Shown here: positions 30,544 to 38,518 of the stretch, one piece after another
Numbering within the stretch: the stretch's first letter is position 1
Layout: each line of letters starts with the position of its first letter
Source of the DNA: Variovorax paradoxus
GTDB taxonomy: Bacteria > Pseudomonadota > Gammaproteobacteria > Burkholderiales > Burkholderiaceae_C
Direction: 5' to 3'
DNA length: 64,000 bases
NCBI RefSeq assembly: GCF_022009635.1
Contig: NZ_CP091716.1
Span: forward strand, 1,999,001 to 2,063,000
Program-made: the position numbers and the translations under genes
The notes under the pieces: model-generated
Database searches by the model: none
Told to the model about the DNA's origin: nothing
Seen by the model: the letters and a program-made list of their open reading frames with translations, nothing else

Positions 30544-32157
30544 ATGAACTTCGACTTCAACAACCCCTACCTCTCGACCCGCATCCCGATCTTCGCGCGC
30601 AACGTGGTGTCGACCTCGCACCCGCTGGCTTCGCAGGCCGGGCTGCGCATCCTGCAGCAGGGCGGCAATGCGGTCGACGCGGCCATCGCCACCGCGGCGG
30701 TGATGACGCTGGTCGAGCCTGTGAGCAACGGCCTGGGCAGCGACGCCTTCTGCATCCTGTGGGACGGCAAGGAGCTGCACGGCCTCAACGCCTCGGGCCC
30801 GGCGCCCAAGGCCTGGACGCCCGAATACTTCAAGGCCAAGTACGGCGCCGACGCCGCCACGCCGCCCATGCGCGGCATCGACTCGGTCACCGTGCCGGGC
30901 GCGGTGCGCGGCTGGGTGGCGCTGAGCGAGCGCTTCGGCAAGCTGCCCTTCGCCGACCTGCTGGCACCGGCCATCGACATCGCCGAGCGCGGCTACCTCG
31001 TGCCGCCGGTGGTCCAGGGCAAGTGGGCCGCCGCCACGCCGGTGCTGCAGTCGCAGCCGGGCTTCGCGCAGACCTTCCTGCCCTGGGGCCGTGCGCCCGA
31101 GGTGGGCGAGCTGTTCCGCTTCACGGCCGCCGCGCGCGCGCTCAAGGCCATCGCCCGCACCAAGGGCGAGGCCTACTACAGCGGGGAGATCGCCGAGGCG
31201 CTGGCCAAGTTCTCGGCCGAGCAGGGCGGCGCGCTCACGGTGGCCGATCTCTCGGCCTACCAGCCCGAGTGGGTCAAGCCCATCTCGCGCGACTATCGCG
31301 GCCACACGCTGCACGAGATTCCGCCGAACGGCCAGGGCATCGCCGCGCTGATCGCGCTGGGCATTCTCGAGAAGTTCGACATCGCCTCGCTGCCGGTCGA
31401 TTCGGTGCAGTCGCAGCATCTGCAGATCGAGGCCATGAAGCTGGCCTTCGCCGACGTGTACCGCTACGTGTCGGAGCGCAAGACGATGGAAGTCACGACC
31501 GAGCAGATGCTCGACGACGCCTACCTCGCTTCTCGCGCGCGCCTCATCGACCCGAAGAAGGCGCAGGACTTCAAGGCCGGCAACCCGGTGAAGGGCGGCA
31601 CCATCTACCTCACGGCCGCCGACGAGAGCGGCATGATGGTGAGCTTCATCCAGAGCAACTACATGGGCTTCGGCTCGGGCTGCGTGGAGCCGGAGTTCGG
31701 CATCAGCCTGCAGAACCGCGGCCACGGCTTCAGCCTGAAAGCCGAGAGCCCGAACGTGGTGGCGCCGGGCAAGCGCCCGTTCCACACCATCATCCCGGCC
31801 TTCCTCACCAAGGACGGCCAGCCGGTCATGAGCTTCGGCGTGATGGGCGGCAACATGCAACCGCAGGGCCACATGCAGACGCTGGTGCGCATGCTCGACT
31901 ACAAGCAGGGCCCGCAGGTCGCCTGCGACGCGCCGCGCTGGCGCTTCAACGCGGGGCTGGAGATCAACGTCGAGGCCGCGATGAACGCCAACACCGTGCA
32001 GGGCCTGCGCGACCTGGGCCATCACCTGGACGTGATCAACGACTCGTACCAGGACTTCGGCGCCGGCCAGTTCATCTGGCGCGCGGGCGAGCCCTCGGTG
32101 GAAGGCTACGTGGCCGCGAGCGATCCGCGCCGCGACGGCGTGGCTGCCGGCTATTGA
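30544..32157 (+). CDS. ggt: Gamma-glutamyltransferase family protein, cytoplasmic type
   Basis: A 537-residue Ntn-hydrolase of the gamma-glutamyltranspeptidase family. Self-cleavage is expected before Thr353 (GGTIYLTAADESG), giving large and small subunits; FGSGCVEPEFGISLQNRG and GVMGGNMQPQGHMQ in the small subunit are family markers. There is no signal peptide (MNFDFNNPYLSTRIPIFARN), so it differs from periplasmic Ggt and resembles YwrD-like members. The GLGSD motif is in the large subunit. Its position after a Bug binding protein suggests processing of an imported gamma-glutamyl or related amide. Exact substrate unknown. Confidence 0.9.
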   Translation: MNFDFNNPYLSTRIPIFARNVVSTSHPLASQAGLRILQQGGNAVDAAIATAAVMTLVEPVSNGLGSDAFCILWDGKELHGLNASGPAPKAWTPEYFKAKYGADAATPPMRGIDSVTVPGAVRGWVALSERFGKLPFADLLAPAIDIAERGYLVPPVVQGKWAAATPVLQSQPGFAQTFLPWGRAPEVGELFRFTAAARALKAIARTKGEAYYSGEIAEALAKFSAEQGGALTVADLSAYQPEWVKPISRDYRGHTLHEIPPNGQGIAALIALGILEKFDIASLPVDSVQSQHLQIEAMKLAFADVYRYVSERKTMEVTTEQMLDDAYLASRARLIDPKKAQDFKAGNPVKGGTIYLTAADESGMMVSFIQSNYMGFGSGCVEPEFGISLQNRGHGFSLKAESPNVVAPGKRPFHTIIPAFLTKDGQPVMSFGVMGGNMQPQGHMQTLVRMLDYKQGPQVACDAPRWRFNAGLEINVEAAMNANTVQGLRDLGHHLDVINDSYQDFGAGQFIWRAGEPSVEGYVAASDPRRDGVAAGY

Positions 32158-32197
32158 GCAAAAGCCAAGGGTTTGAGCTTGCCGCGATGATCGGGGG

Positions 32198-33154
32198 ATG
32201 AACAAGACAGCCGCGACGGCCGGCATCCCCTCTCGACCCTCCCATGACGCCGCCAGGAAGGGCGTCGCAACCGGCCTGATCCTTGCCACGCTGGGCGCCA
32301 TCGCGTTCAGCGGCAAGGCCATCATCGTCAAGCTCGCGTACCGCTACGGCGTGGACGCGGTGACGCTCATCATGCTGCGCATGCTGTTCGCGCTGCCGCT
32401 GTTCGCGGTCATGGCATGGTGGGCCGGGCGCGGCAAGCCGCCGCTCACCACGCGCGACTGGTTCGGCGTCGTCGGGCTCGGCTTCTCGGGCTACTACCTC
32501 GCGAGCTTTCTCGACTTCGCGGGGCTGGCGTACATCTCGGCCAGCTTCGAGCGGCTCATTCTTTATCTCAACCCGACGCTGGTGCTGTTCTTCGGCTGGC
32601 TGATGTACCGGCGCCGCCCGACGCGGCCGCAGGTGCTCGGCATGGTCGTGAGCTATGCCGGCGTGCTGCTGGTGTTCGGCCACGAACTGTGGAGCGGCGC
32701 CGGCGGCAAGGGTGGCGGCGCGGCGGCCTGGGGCGCGTTCCTGGTGTTCCTGAGCGCCGTGAGCTATGCGGGCTACCTCGTCTACAGCGGCGAGTTCGTC
32801 AAGCGGCTGGGTTCGCTGCGGCTCGTGGGCTTGGCGACCACCGTGGCCTGCGTGCTGTGCATCCTGCAGTTCGTGCTGACGCGGCCGATGAGCACGGCCT
32901 TCGCGCTCGCGCCCGAGGTCATCTGGCTGTCGGTGCTCAACGCCACGCTGTGCACCGCGGTGCCCGTCCTCATGGTGATGATGGCCATCGAGCGCATCGG
33001 GCCCGCCACGGCCGCGCAAACCGGCATGATCGGGCCGCTGTCGACCATCCTCATGGGGGTGGTGATACTCGGCGAGCCGTTCACGCCGTGGATCGCGGCC
33101 GGCACCGTGCTCGTCATCGCGGGCATTTTCGTTTTCACGCGCAAGGGGCGCTGA
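32198..33154 (+). CDS. EamA/DMT-family permease
   Basis: A 318-residue inner-membrane transporter with ten predicted helices in two EamA repeats (about 20-150 and 178-315). Typical features are FSGKAIIVKLAYRYGVDAVTLIMLRMLFALP in the first repeat and PATAAQTGMIGPLSTILMGVVILGEPF in the second. DMT carriers usually export metabolites or amino acids. It follows the GGT gene by 40 bp on the same strand, and could export a product of it, though this is a guess from position. Confidence 0.9.
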   Translation: MNKTAATAGIPSRPSHDAARKGVATGLILATLGAIAFSGKAIIVKLAYRYGVDAVTLIMLRMLFALPLFAVMAWWAGRGKPPLTTRDWFGVVGLGFSGYYLASFLDFAGLAYISASFERLILYLNPTLVLFFGWLMYRRRPTRPQVLGMVVSYAGVLLVFGHELWSGAGGKGGGAAAWGAFLVFLSAVSYAGYLVYSGEFVKRLGSLRLVGLATTVACVLCILQFVLTRPMSTAFALAPEVIWLSVLNATLCTAVPVLMVMMAIERIGPATAAQTGMIGPLSTILMGVVILGEPFTPWIAAGTVLVIAGIFVFTRKGR

Positions 33155-33186
33155 GCCCCTTGCCGGACTCACTGGAGAAACAAGAC

Positions 33187-33978
33187 ATGGATCTGGGTAT
33201 TGCTGGAAAGACCGCGCTGGTGTGCGGCGCGAGCAAGGGGCTGGGCTACGGCTGCGCAGAGGCGCTGGTGCGCGAGGGCGTGAACGTGGTGATCGTGGCG
33301 CGCGGCGCCGAGGCGCTCGAAGCCGCCGCGAAGAAGCTGGCCGAGGCCGCTGGTGCTTCCGGCCCCTTCGTGAAGCACGTGGCCGCCGACATCACCACCG
33401 AAGCCGGTCGCGCCGCCGTGTTCGCGCTGGGCCATGACTTCGACATCGTCGTCACCAACGCCGGCGGCCCGCCGCCCGGCGACTTCCGCAACTGGGACCG
33501 CGAGGCCTGGATCAAGGCGGTGGATGCCAACATGCTCACGCCCATCGAGCTCATCAAGGCCACGGTGGACGGCATGGCCAAGCGCGGCTTCGGGCGCATC
33601 GTGAACATCACGTCGAGCTCGGTGAAGTCGCCGATCGACATCCTGGGCCTGTCCAACGGCGCGCGCAGCGGCCTGACCGGCTTCGTGGCCGGCGTGGCGC
33701 GCACGCCCATCGCGGCGCAGGGCGTGACCATCAACAACCTGCTGCCCGGCTCGTTCGACACCGATCGCCTCAAGGGCACGATGGCCGGCGCCGCGCAGAA
33801 GACGGGCCAGGACTTCGACGCCGTGTGGGAAGCCCGCAAGAAGAACATTCCGGCCAAGCGTTTCGGCACCCCGGCCGAGTTCGGCGCCATCTGCGCCTTC
33901 CTGTGCAGCATGCAGGCGGGCTACATGACGGGCCAGAACGTTCTCGCCGACGGCGGCGCCTATCCGGGAACCTATTGA
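33187..33978 (+). CDS. Atypical SDR lacking the YxxxK catalytic motif
   Basis: A 263-residue SDR-fold protein with the cofactor loop CGASKGLGYGCAEALVREG and DIVVTNAGGPPPGDF. Where classical SDRs have YxxxK, this protein reads SNGARSG after the serines of NITSSSVKSPIDILGL, so both Tyr and Lys are missing. I recall a BKR-like SDR subgroup with the same imperfect motifs. It may be a non-redox or altered-function relative. It begins 32 bp after the EamA gene on the same strand, with the C-terminal FLCSMQAGYMTGQNVLADGGAYPGTY typical of the fold. Confidence 0.88.
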   Translation: MDLGIAGKTALVCGASKGLGYGCAEALVREGVNVVIVARGAEALEAAAKKLAEAAGASGPFVKHVAADITTEAGRAAVFALGHDFDIVVTNAGGPPPGDFRNWDREAWIKAVDANMLTPIELIKATVDGMAKRGFGRIVNITSSSVKSPIDILGLSNGARSGLTGFVAGVARTPIAAQGVTINNLLPGSFDTDRLKGTMAGAAQKTGQDFDAVWEARKKNIPAKRFGTPAEFGAICAFLCSMQAGYMTGQNVLADGGAYPGTY

Positions 33979-33993
33979 GCAGGGGCGGCGCTT

Positions 33994-34902
33994 TCAGCGC
34001 CGCGACGACACCACGATCCCGCCCACGATCAGCACGAATGCCGCGCCGTGGTACCAGTGCGGCAGCTCGCGCAGGAACGCGGCCGAGAGCACGGCCGCGA
34101 ACAGCGGCGTGAGGTTCATGAAGATGCTCGCGGCCTGCGGGCCCGCGCGCTGCACGCCGGTGCCCCAGCAGCGGTAGGCCAGCACCGCGGGGCCGATGCC
34201 GATGAACAGCATGGCGGCAAGGAGCGGCCAGCCCAGGTCGATGTGCGCGTCGGTCAGCGTCCATTCGCCGGCCGCCAGCGCGCCCGACCATCCGATGCCG
34301 AACACCAGCTGCGCCATCAGGAAGGCCGACCAGTCCTGCCGCACGTCCTTGGGCTCGTGCGTGCGCGCCAGCATCCAGCTGTAGAAGGCCCATGCGATGG
34401 AGCCGAGGATCATGTAGAGGTCGCCCGGCACCAGCCGCAGCGCCATCAGCTGCCGCCATTCGCCGCGGCTGAGCACCAGCAGCACGCCCGCCATCGACAG
34501 CAGCGCGCCGCCCACCTCCCGCGCGCTGATGCGTGCACCAAAGAACAGCGCGCCGGTCGCCAGCATCCACAGCGGCACGCTGGAGCCCACCAGCGTGACG
34601 TTGATCGGCGTGGAGGTCTGCAGCGCGAGGTACTGGAATGCGTTGTAGAGGCCGATGCCGAGCAGGCCCAGCAGCGCATAGCGCCGCCAGTGCGGCCACA
34701 GCGGGCTGCCGCGGCGCAGCACCGGCGCGGCCAGCGGCAGCACGATCAGGAACGCGATGACCCAGCGCACGAAGTTCAGCGTGAGCGGCGACACCAGCTC
34801 GCGCACCAGGCGCCCGACCACGGCGTTGCCGGCCCAGAGCAGCGGCGGCACCACGAGCAGGAAAACGGTCAGGGGCGTGAGGCGCTGCGGCTGTGTCTGC
34901 AT
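33994..34902 (-). CDS. EamA/DMT-family permease
   Basis: A second DMT carrier, 302 residues, ten hydrophobic segments in two EamA halves. Markers are PPLLWAGNAVVGRLVRELVSPLTLNFVRWVIAF near the N-terminus and QAASIFMNLTPLFAAVLSAAFLRELPHWYHGAAFVLIVGGIVVSSRR at the end. It is convergent with the SDR gene (15-bp gap) and divergent from the quinone oxidoreductase. It does not look like a recent copy of the other EamA gene. Substrate unknown; relatives export amino acids or drugs. Confidence 0.9.
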   Translation of the reverse strand: MQTQPQRLTPLTVFLLVVPPLLWAGNAVVGRLVRELVSPLTLNFVRWVIAFLIVLPLAAPVLRRGSPLWPHWRRYALLGLLGIGLYNAFQYLALQTSTPINVTLVGSSVPLWMLATGALFFGARISAREVGGALLSMAGVLLVLSRGEWRQLMALRLVPGDLYMILGSIAWAFYSWMLARTHEPKDVRQDWSAFLMAQLVFGIGWSGALAAGEWTLTDAHIDLGWPLLAAMLFIGIGPAVLAYRCWGTGVQRAGPQAASIFMNLTPLFAAVLSAAFLRELPHWYHGAAFVLIVGGIVVSSRR

Positions 34903-35004
34903 GGGCGTCGACTCTAACGGCCGGCAATGCCCCGTGCTGTCGCGGAAAAGGCAAACATGGCAGGATGCGCCTCTTCTTTTTCCCAGCGCCTGGAGACAGC
35001 CATC

Positions 35005-35991
35005 ATGAAGAGCAAAGCCGTTCGTATCGACCGCCCCGGCGGCCCTGAAGAACTGAAGATCGTCGAAGTCGATGTCGGCGAACCCGGCCCCGGCGAGATC
35101 CGCATCCGCCACAAGGCGGTGGGCCTGAACTTCATCGACACCTACCAGCGCAGCGGGCTCTACCCCTTCGCGATGCCGCTGCAACTCGGCATGGAAGCCT
35201 CGGGCATCGTCGAGGCGGTGGGCGAGGGCGTGACGCACCTGAAGGCGGGCGACCGCGCCGCCTACGCGAGCCCGCCGCCCGGCGCTTACTGCGAGCTGCG
35301 CGTGATGCCGGCCAAGTGCGTGTGCAAGCTGCCCGACGACATCTCCTTCGAGACCGGCGCGGCCATGATGCTCAAGGGCCTCACCACGCAGTACCTGCTG
35401 AAGAAGACGCTGCCGGCCGAAGGCCTGCAGGCCGGCGACTTCATCCTGTTCCACGCGGCCGCGGGCGGCGTGGGCCTCATTGCCTGCCAGTGGGCCAAGG
35501 CGCTGGGCCTGCAGCTCATCGGCACCGCCGGCAGCGACGCCAAGTGCAAGCTGGCGCTGGCGCATGGCGCGGCGCACGCCATCAACTACAGCACCGAGAA
35601 CTTCGCGGCGCGGGTGAAGGAAATCACCGGCGGCAAGGGCGTGAAGGTGGTGTACGACTCGGTGGGCAAGGACACCTTCGAAGGCTCGATCGACTGCCTG
35701 CGGCCCTTCGGCCTGCTGGCGGTGTTCGGCAACGGCTCGGGCCCGGTGCCGCCGGTGAACCTGGGCACGCTCGCGTCGAAGGGTTCGCTGTACGTGACGC
35801 GTCCCACGCTCTTTACCCACATGTCCACGCGCGAGAGCACGCAGGCCATGGCCGACGACCTGTTCGCGGTGGTGCAGAGCGGCGCGGTGAAGATCCCGAT
35901 CGACCAGCGCTATGCCCTGGACGACGTGCAGCAGGCGCACCGTGATCTGGAAGCGCGCAAGACCACCGGCTGCACGATCCTCACGCTCTGA
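35005..35991 (+). CDS. Quinone oxidoreductase, zinc-free MDR family
   Basis: A 328-residue NADPH:quinone reductase of the QorA type. The N-terminal GroES-like domain has GLNFIDTYQRSGLYP and the QOR-type LGMEASGIVEAVGEGV; the Rossmann domain carries HAAAGGVGLIACQWAK. No zinc-ligand cysteine pattern is present. The start MKSKAVRIDRPGG was chosen because an upstream in-frame ATG adds an unlikely 26 residues. The enzyme protects against quinones; it stands alone between convergent and divergent neighbours. Confidence 0.93.
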   Translation: MKSKAVRIDRPGGPEELKIVEVDVGEPGPGEIRIRHKAVGLNFIDTYQRSGLYPFAMPLQLGMEASGIVEAVGEGVTHLKAGDRAAYASPPPGAYCELRVMPAKCVCKLPDDISFETGAAMMLKGLTTQYLLKKTLPAEGLQAGDFILFHAAAGGVGLIACQWAKALGLQLIGTAGSDAKCKLALAHGAAHAINYSTENFAARVKEITGGKGVKVVYDSVGKDTFEGSIDCLRPFGLLAVFGNGSGPVPPVNLGTLASKGSLYVTRPTLFTHMSTRESTQAMADDLFAVVQSGAVKIPIDQRYALDDVQQAHRDLEARKTTGCTILTL

Positions 35992-36112
35992 CGCGGCAAA
36001 CAAAAAGGGAGGGCAAGGCCAGCCTTGTCCTACCCGCGCAGGGGTGTCATGCCTTCGACTTGTGACTGGCGCACTTTGTAGCCTTGGCTCAAAGCTCAGA
36101 GGCAAAGCCGTC

Positions 36113-36538
36113 ATGCACACCGTTCGCACCTACATCGTCGAAGACAACCCCACCATCCGAGAGAACCTGGTGGGCACACTGCGCGAGGTCGCGCGGGTAG
36201 ACCCCATCGGCCAAGCCGAATCGGAGGCCGAGGGCATGCACTGGCTCACGCGCAACCCATCGCAGTGGGACTTGGCCATCATTGACCTGTTCCTGAAGGA
36301 CGGCACCGGCTTCCGCGTGCTGGAAGCCTGCCGCGACCGGCATCCGATGCAGAAGATGGTGGTGCTGAGCAACTACGCCACGCCCGAGATGCGCCGAAAG
36401 TGCGCATTGCTGGGCGCCGACGCGGTGTTCGACAAGGCCACCGAGGTCGAAGACCTGATCGACTTCTGCGTGCGCCAGCGGCAGGCGCGCTTCAATCAGC
36501 CGGCTTCGTCGCCGGGGCGGGCGCCGCTGACGCACTGA
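36113..36538 (+). CDS. Stand-alone response-regulator receiver protein
   Basis: A 141-residue single-domain receiver. The acidic pocket (YIVEDNP), phospho-acceptor Asp in LAIIDLFLKDG, the switch residue in VVLSNYA and Lys in VFDKATEVEDL are all present. After the receiver only a short basic tail remains, so no output domain is seen; it must act through protein contacts or a relay. No histidine kinase lies nearby. Its 3' end overlaps the convergent LysR gene by 47 bp. The 121-bp gap upstream holds a GC-rich short hairpin near 36010-36030. Confidence 0.88.
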   Translation: MHTVRTYIVEDNPTIRENLVGTLREVARVDPIGQAESEAEGMHWLTRNPSQWDLAIIDLFLKDGTGFRVLEACRDRHPMQKMVVLSNYATPEMRRKCALLGADAVFDKATEVEDLIDFCVRQRQARFNQPASSPGRAPLTH

Positions 36539-37421
36539 GCGCGGCGGTTTCTCGCACGATGCCCCACACCCGCTCCGCGAGCGGCGACAGCGCCCGGTTG
36601 CGCCGGCGAATCAGCATGATCGCGCGCTGAACACGCGGCGCCAGGGGGCGCACCACCAGTTGCGGCAAGCCCTCAGGCGGCAGCGAAAGCTCCGGCATCA
36701 CGCTGATGCCGATGCCCGCCTCGACCATGCGGAACACGGTGGTGGGGTGGCCGAGTTGTTGCTTCACTTCGCAATGCGCGCCGTGGCGCTCCAGCGCCTG
36801 GTCGATCAGCCGGCGGCTGCCCGAGGCGTGGTCGAGCAGCACCAGCGATTCGCCGTCGAGCGCAGCCCAGCGCACCGACGCCTTCCGCGCGAGCCGGTGC
36901 GCGGGGGGCACCACCAGCACGAAGGGGTCGTCGAGGATCGCCTCGCAATGCAGGTCGTCGGCTTCCGAGGGCTCGATCACCACGCCGAAGTCCACCTCGC
37001 CGCTGCGCACGCTGTCCAGCACGTCCTGCTGGATGCGGTCGAGCAGCAGAAACTGGATGCCCGGGGCCTGCACCGCGCAACTGGCAATGCAGCCGGGCAT
37101 CAGGTTGGCCGAGAGCGTGGGGCTGCTCGCCACCCGCACCTTGCCGCCGCGCGCGCTGGCAAGGCCGGCCACGTCCTGCAGGGTCTGGTCGAGGTCGTCG
37201 AGCACGCGGTCGAGCCGGGCCGCGAGCGACTGGCCGGCTTCCGTCAACACCACCTCGCGGGTGGTGCGGTCGAGCAGCTTCAGGCCGAGCTGCGACTCCA
37301 GTTCCGAAATCGAACGGCTGACGGCCGGCTGGCTCAGGCCGACCTGGTCGCCGGCACGGCTGAAATTGCGCCCCTCGGCCACCGAGCGGAAGACGCGGAG
37401 CTGACGAAGCGTGATATTCAT
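36492..37421 (-). CDS. LysR-family regulator, divergent from the BASS-family transporter
   Basis: A 309-residue LysR protein with a standard winged helix (LRQLRVFRSVAEGRNFSRAGDQVGLSQPAVSRSISELESQLG) and effector domain. It is divergent from the transporter gene at 37483 and probably controls it through the T-N11-A dyad between them. Its last 47 bp overlap the end of the convergent receiver gene, so the C-terminal tail (ALSASAAPAPATKPAD) is low-complexity and shared with the antisense frame. Confidence 0.92.
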   Translation of the reverse strand: MNITLRQLRVFRSVAEGRNFSRAGDQVGLSQPAVSRSISELESQLGLKLLDRTTREVVLTEAGQSLAARLDRVLDDLDQTLQDVAGLASARGGKVRVASSPTLSANLMPGCIASCAVQAPGIQFLLLDRIQQDVLDSVRSGEVDFGVVIEPSEADDLHCEAILDDPFVLVVPPAHRLARKASVRWAALDGESLVLLDHASGSRRLIDQALERHGAHCEVKQQLGHPTTVFRMVEAGIGISVMPELSLPPEGLPQLVVRPLAPRVQRAIMLIRRRNRALSPLAERVWGIVRETAALSASAAPAPATKPAD

Positions 37422-37435
37422 GCGCTCGAATCATA

Positions 37436-37448
37436 TATCCATCAGATA
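37436..37448. promoter_or_regulatory. Candidate LysR box (T-N11-A)
   Basis: TATC-CATCA-GATA is a perfect 4-bp-arm dyad that is also a T-N11-A box, the classic LysR site. It lies 15 bp upstream of the LysR start and 34 bp upstream of the transporter start, in an AT-rich patch unlike the surrounding GC-rich DNA. Confidence 0.6.
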
Positions 37449-37482
37449 AATCCATTTCTCTTTTGAATCGCATCGGCGTCCA

Positions 37483-38496
37483 ATGCGTTCCATGGCCCGT
37501 TCACGCTTCCTCCCCGACAACTTCACGCTCGCGCTCGTCACGGTCGTGACCATCGCCAGCCTGCTGCCCGCCAGCGGGCGCGTCGCCCATTTCTTCGAAG
37601 GCCTGACCACGGTCGCCATCGGACTGCTGTTCTTCCTGCACGGCGCCAAGCTGTCGCGCGAGGCGATCATGGCGGGCATCACCCATTGGCGGCTGCACCT
37701 GCTGGTGTTCGCGAGCACCTTCGTCCTGTTCCCGGTGCTGGGCCTGGCGCTCAAGCCGGTGCTGTCGCCGCTGGTCACGCCCGATCTCTACATCGGCGTG
37801 CTGTTCCTGTGCGTGTTGCCCGCCACGGTGCAGTCGGCCATCGCCTTCACCGCGATGGCCCGGGGCAACATGCCGGCCGCCATCTGCAGCGCCTCGGCTT
37901 CCACGCTGCTGGGGGTGTTCGTCACGCCGGTGCTGGTGAATCTGGTGGTGCTGCCGCACAACGGCGGCGCGACTTCGTCCTTCGATTCGATCGGCCGCAT
38001 CCTGCTGCAGCTGATGGTGCCGTTCCTGGCCGGCCACCTGCTGCGCCCGGTCATCGGCAAGTGGGTGCAGAAGCGCGCGGCGGTCCTCAAGTTCGTGGAC
38101 CAGGGTTCGATCCTGCTGGTGGTCTACACCGCGTTCAGCGCGGCGGTGATCGAGGGGCTCTGGAAGCAGATTCCCATGAGCGCGCTGCTGGGCCTGCTGC
38201 TGGTGTGCGCAGTGCTGCTGGCCCTGGCGCTCACGCTCACGACGCTGATTGCGCGAAAGCTCGGCTTCGACACGGCCGACGAGATCACCATCGTCTTCTG
38301 CGGTTCCAAGAAGAGCCTCGCGAGCGGCATCCCGATGGCGAAGGTGCTGTTCGCATCGCACGCCGTGGGAGCCATCGTGCTGCCGCTGATGCTGTTCCAC
38401 CAGATGCAGCTGATGGTGTGCGCGGTGCTGGCGCAGCGCTATGCGCGGCGCGGGCAGGACGCGGCCCCGGCATTGAAGGCCGCCGCGCAGAAGTAG
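37483..38496 (+). CDS. BASS-family (bile acid:sodium symporter-like) transporter
   Basis: A 337-residue membrane protein with about nine to ten helices of the SBF-like/YfeH branch. Family segments include TTVAIGLLFFLHGAKLSREAI, VLPATVQSAIAFTAMARGNMPAAICSASASTLLGVFVTPVL and the later FCGSKKSLASGIPMAKVLF. Members carry organic anions with sodium. The LysR gene divergent from it probably controls it. The ligand is unknown. A second ATG 9 bp in is an alternative start. It ends 22 bp before the convergent Na/Pi gene. Confidence 0.92.
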   Translation: MRSMARSRFLPDNFTLALVTVVTIASLLPASGRVAHFFEGLTTVAIGLLFFLHGAKLSREAIMAGITHWRLHLLVFASTFVLFPVLGLALKPVLSPLVTPDLYIGVLFLCVLPATVQSAIAFTAMARGNMPAAICSASASTLLGVFVTPVLVNLVVLPHNGGATSSFDSIGRILLQLMVPFLAGHLLRPVIGKWVQKRAAVLKFVDQGSILLVVYTAFSAAVIEGLWKQIPMSALLGLLLVCAVLLALALTLTTLIARKLGFDTADEITIVFCGSKKSLASGIPMAKVLFASHAVGAIVLPLMLFHQMQLMVCAVLAQRYARRGQDAAPALKAAAQK

Positions 38497-38518
38497 TCTT
38501 TTCTCCCGGCGGAGGCCG

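Noticed and set aside
33994..36129. 711-codon minus-strand frame spanning the EamA gene and the quinone oxidoreductase
   Set aside because: Only the EamA part (from 34902) is coding; the upstream part is antisense to the oxidoreductase gene on the plus strand.
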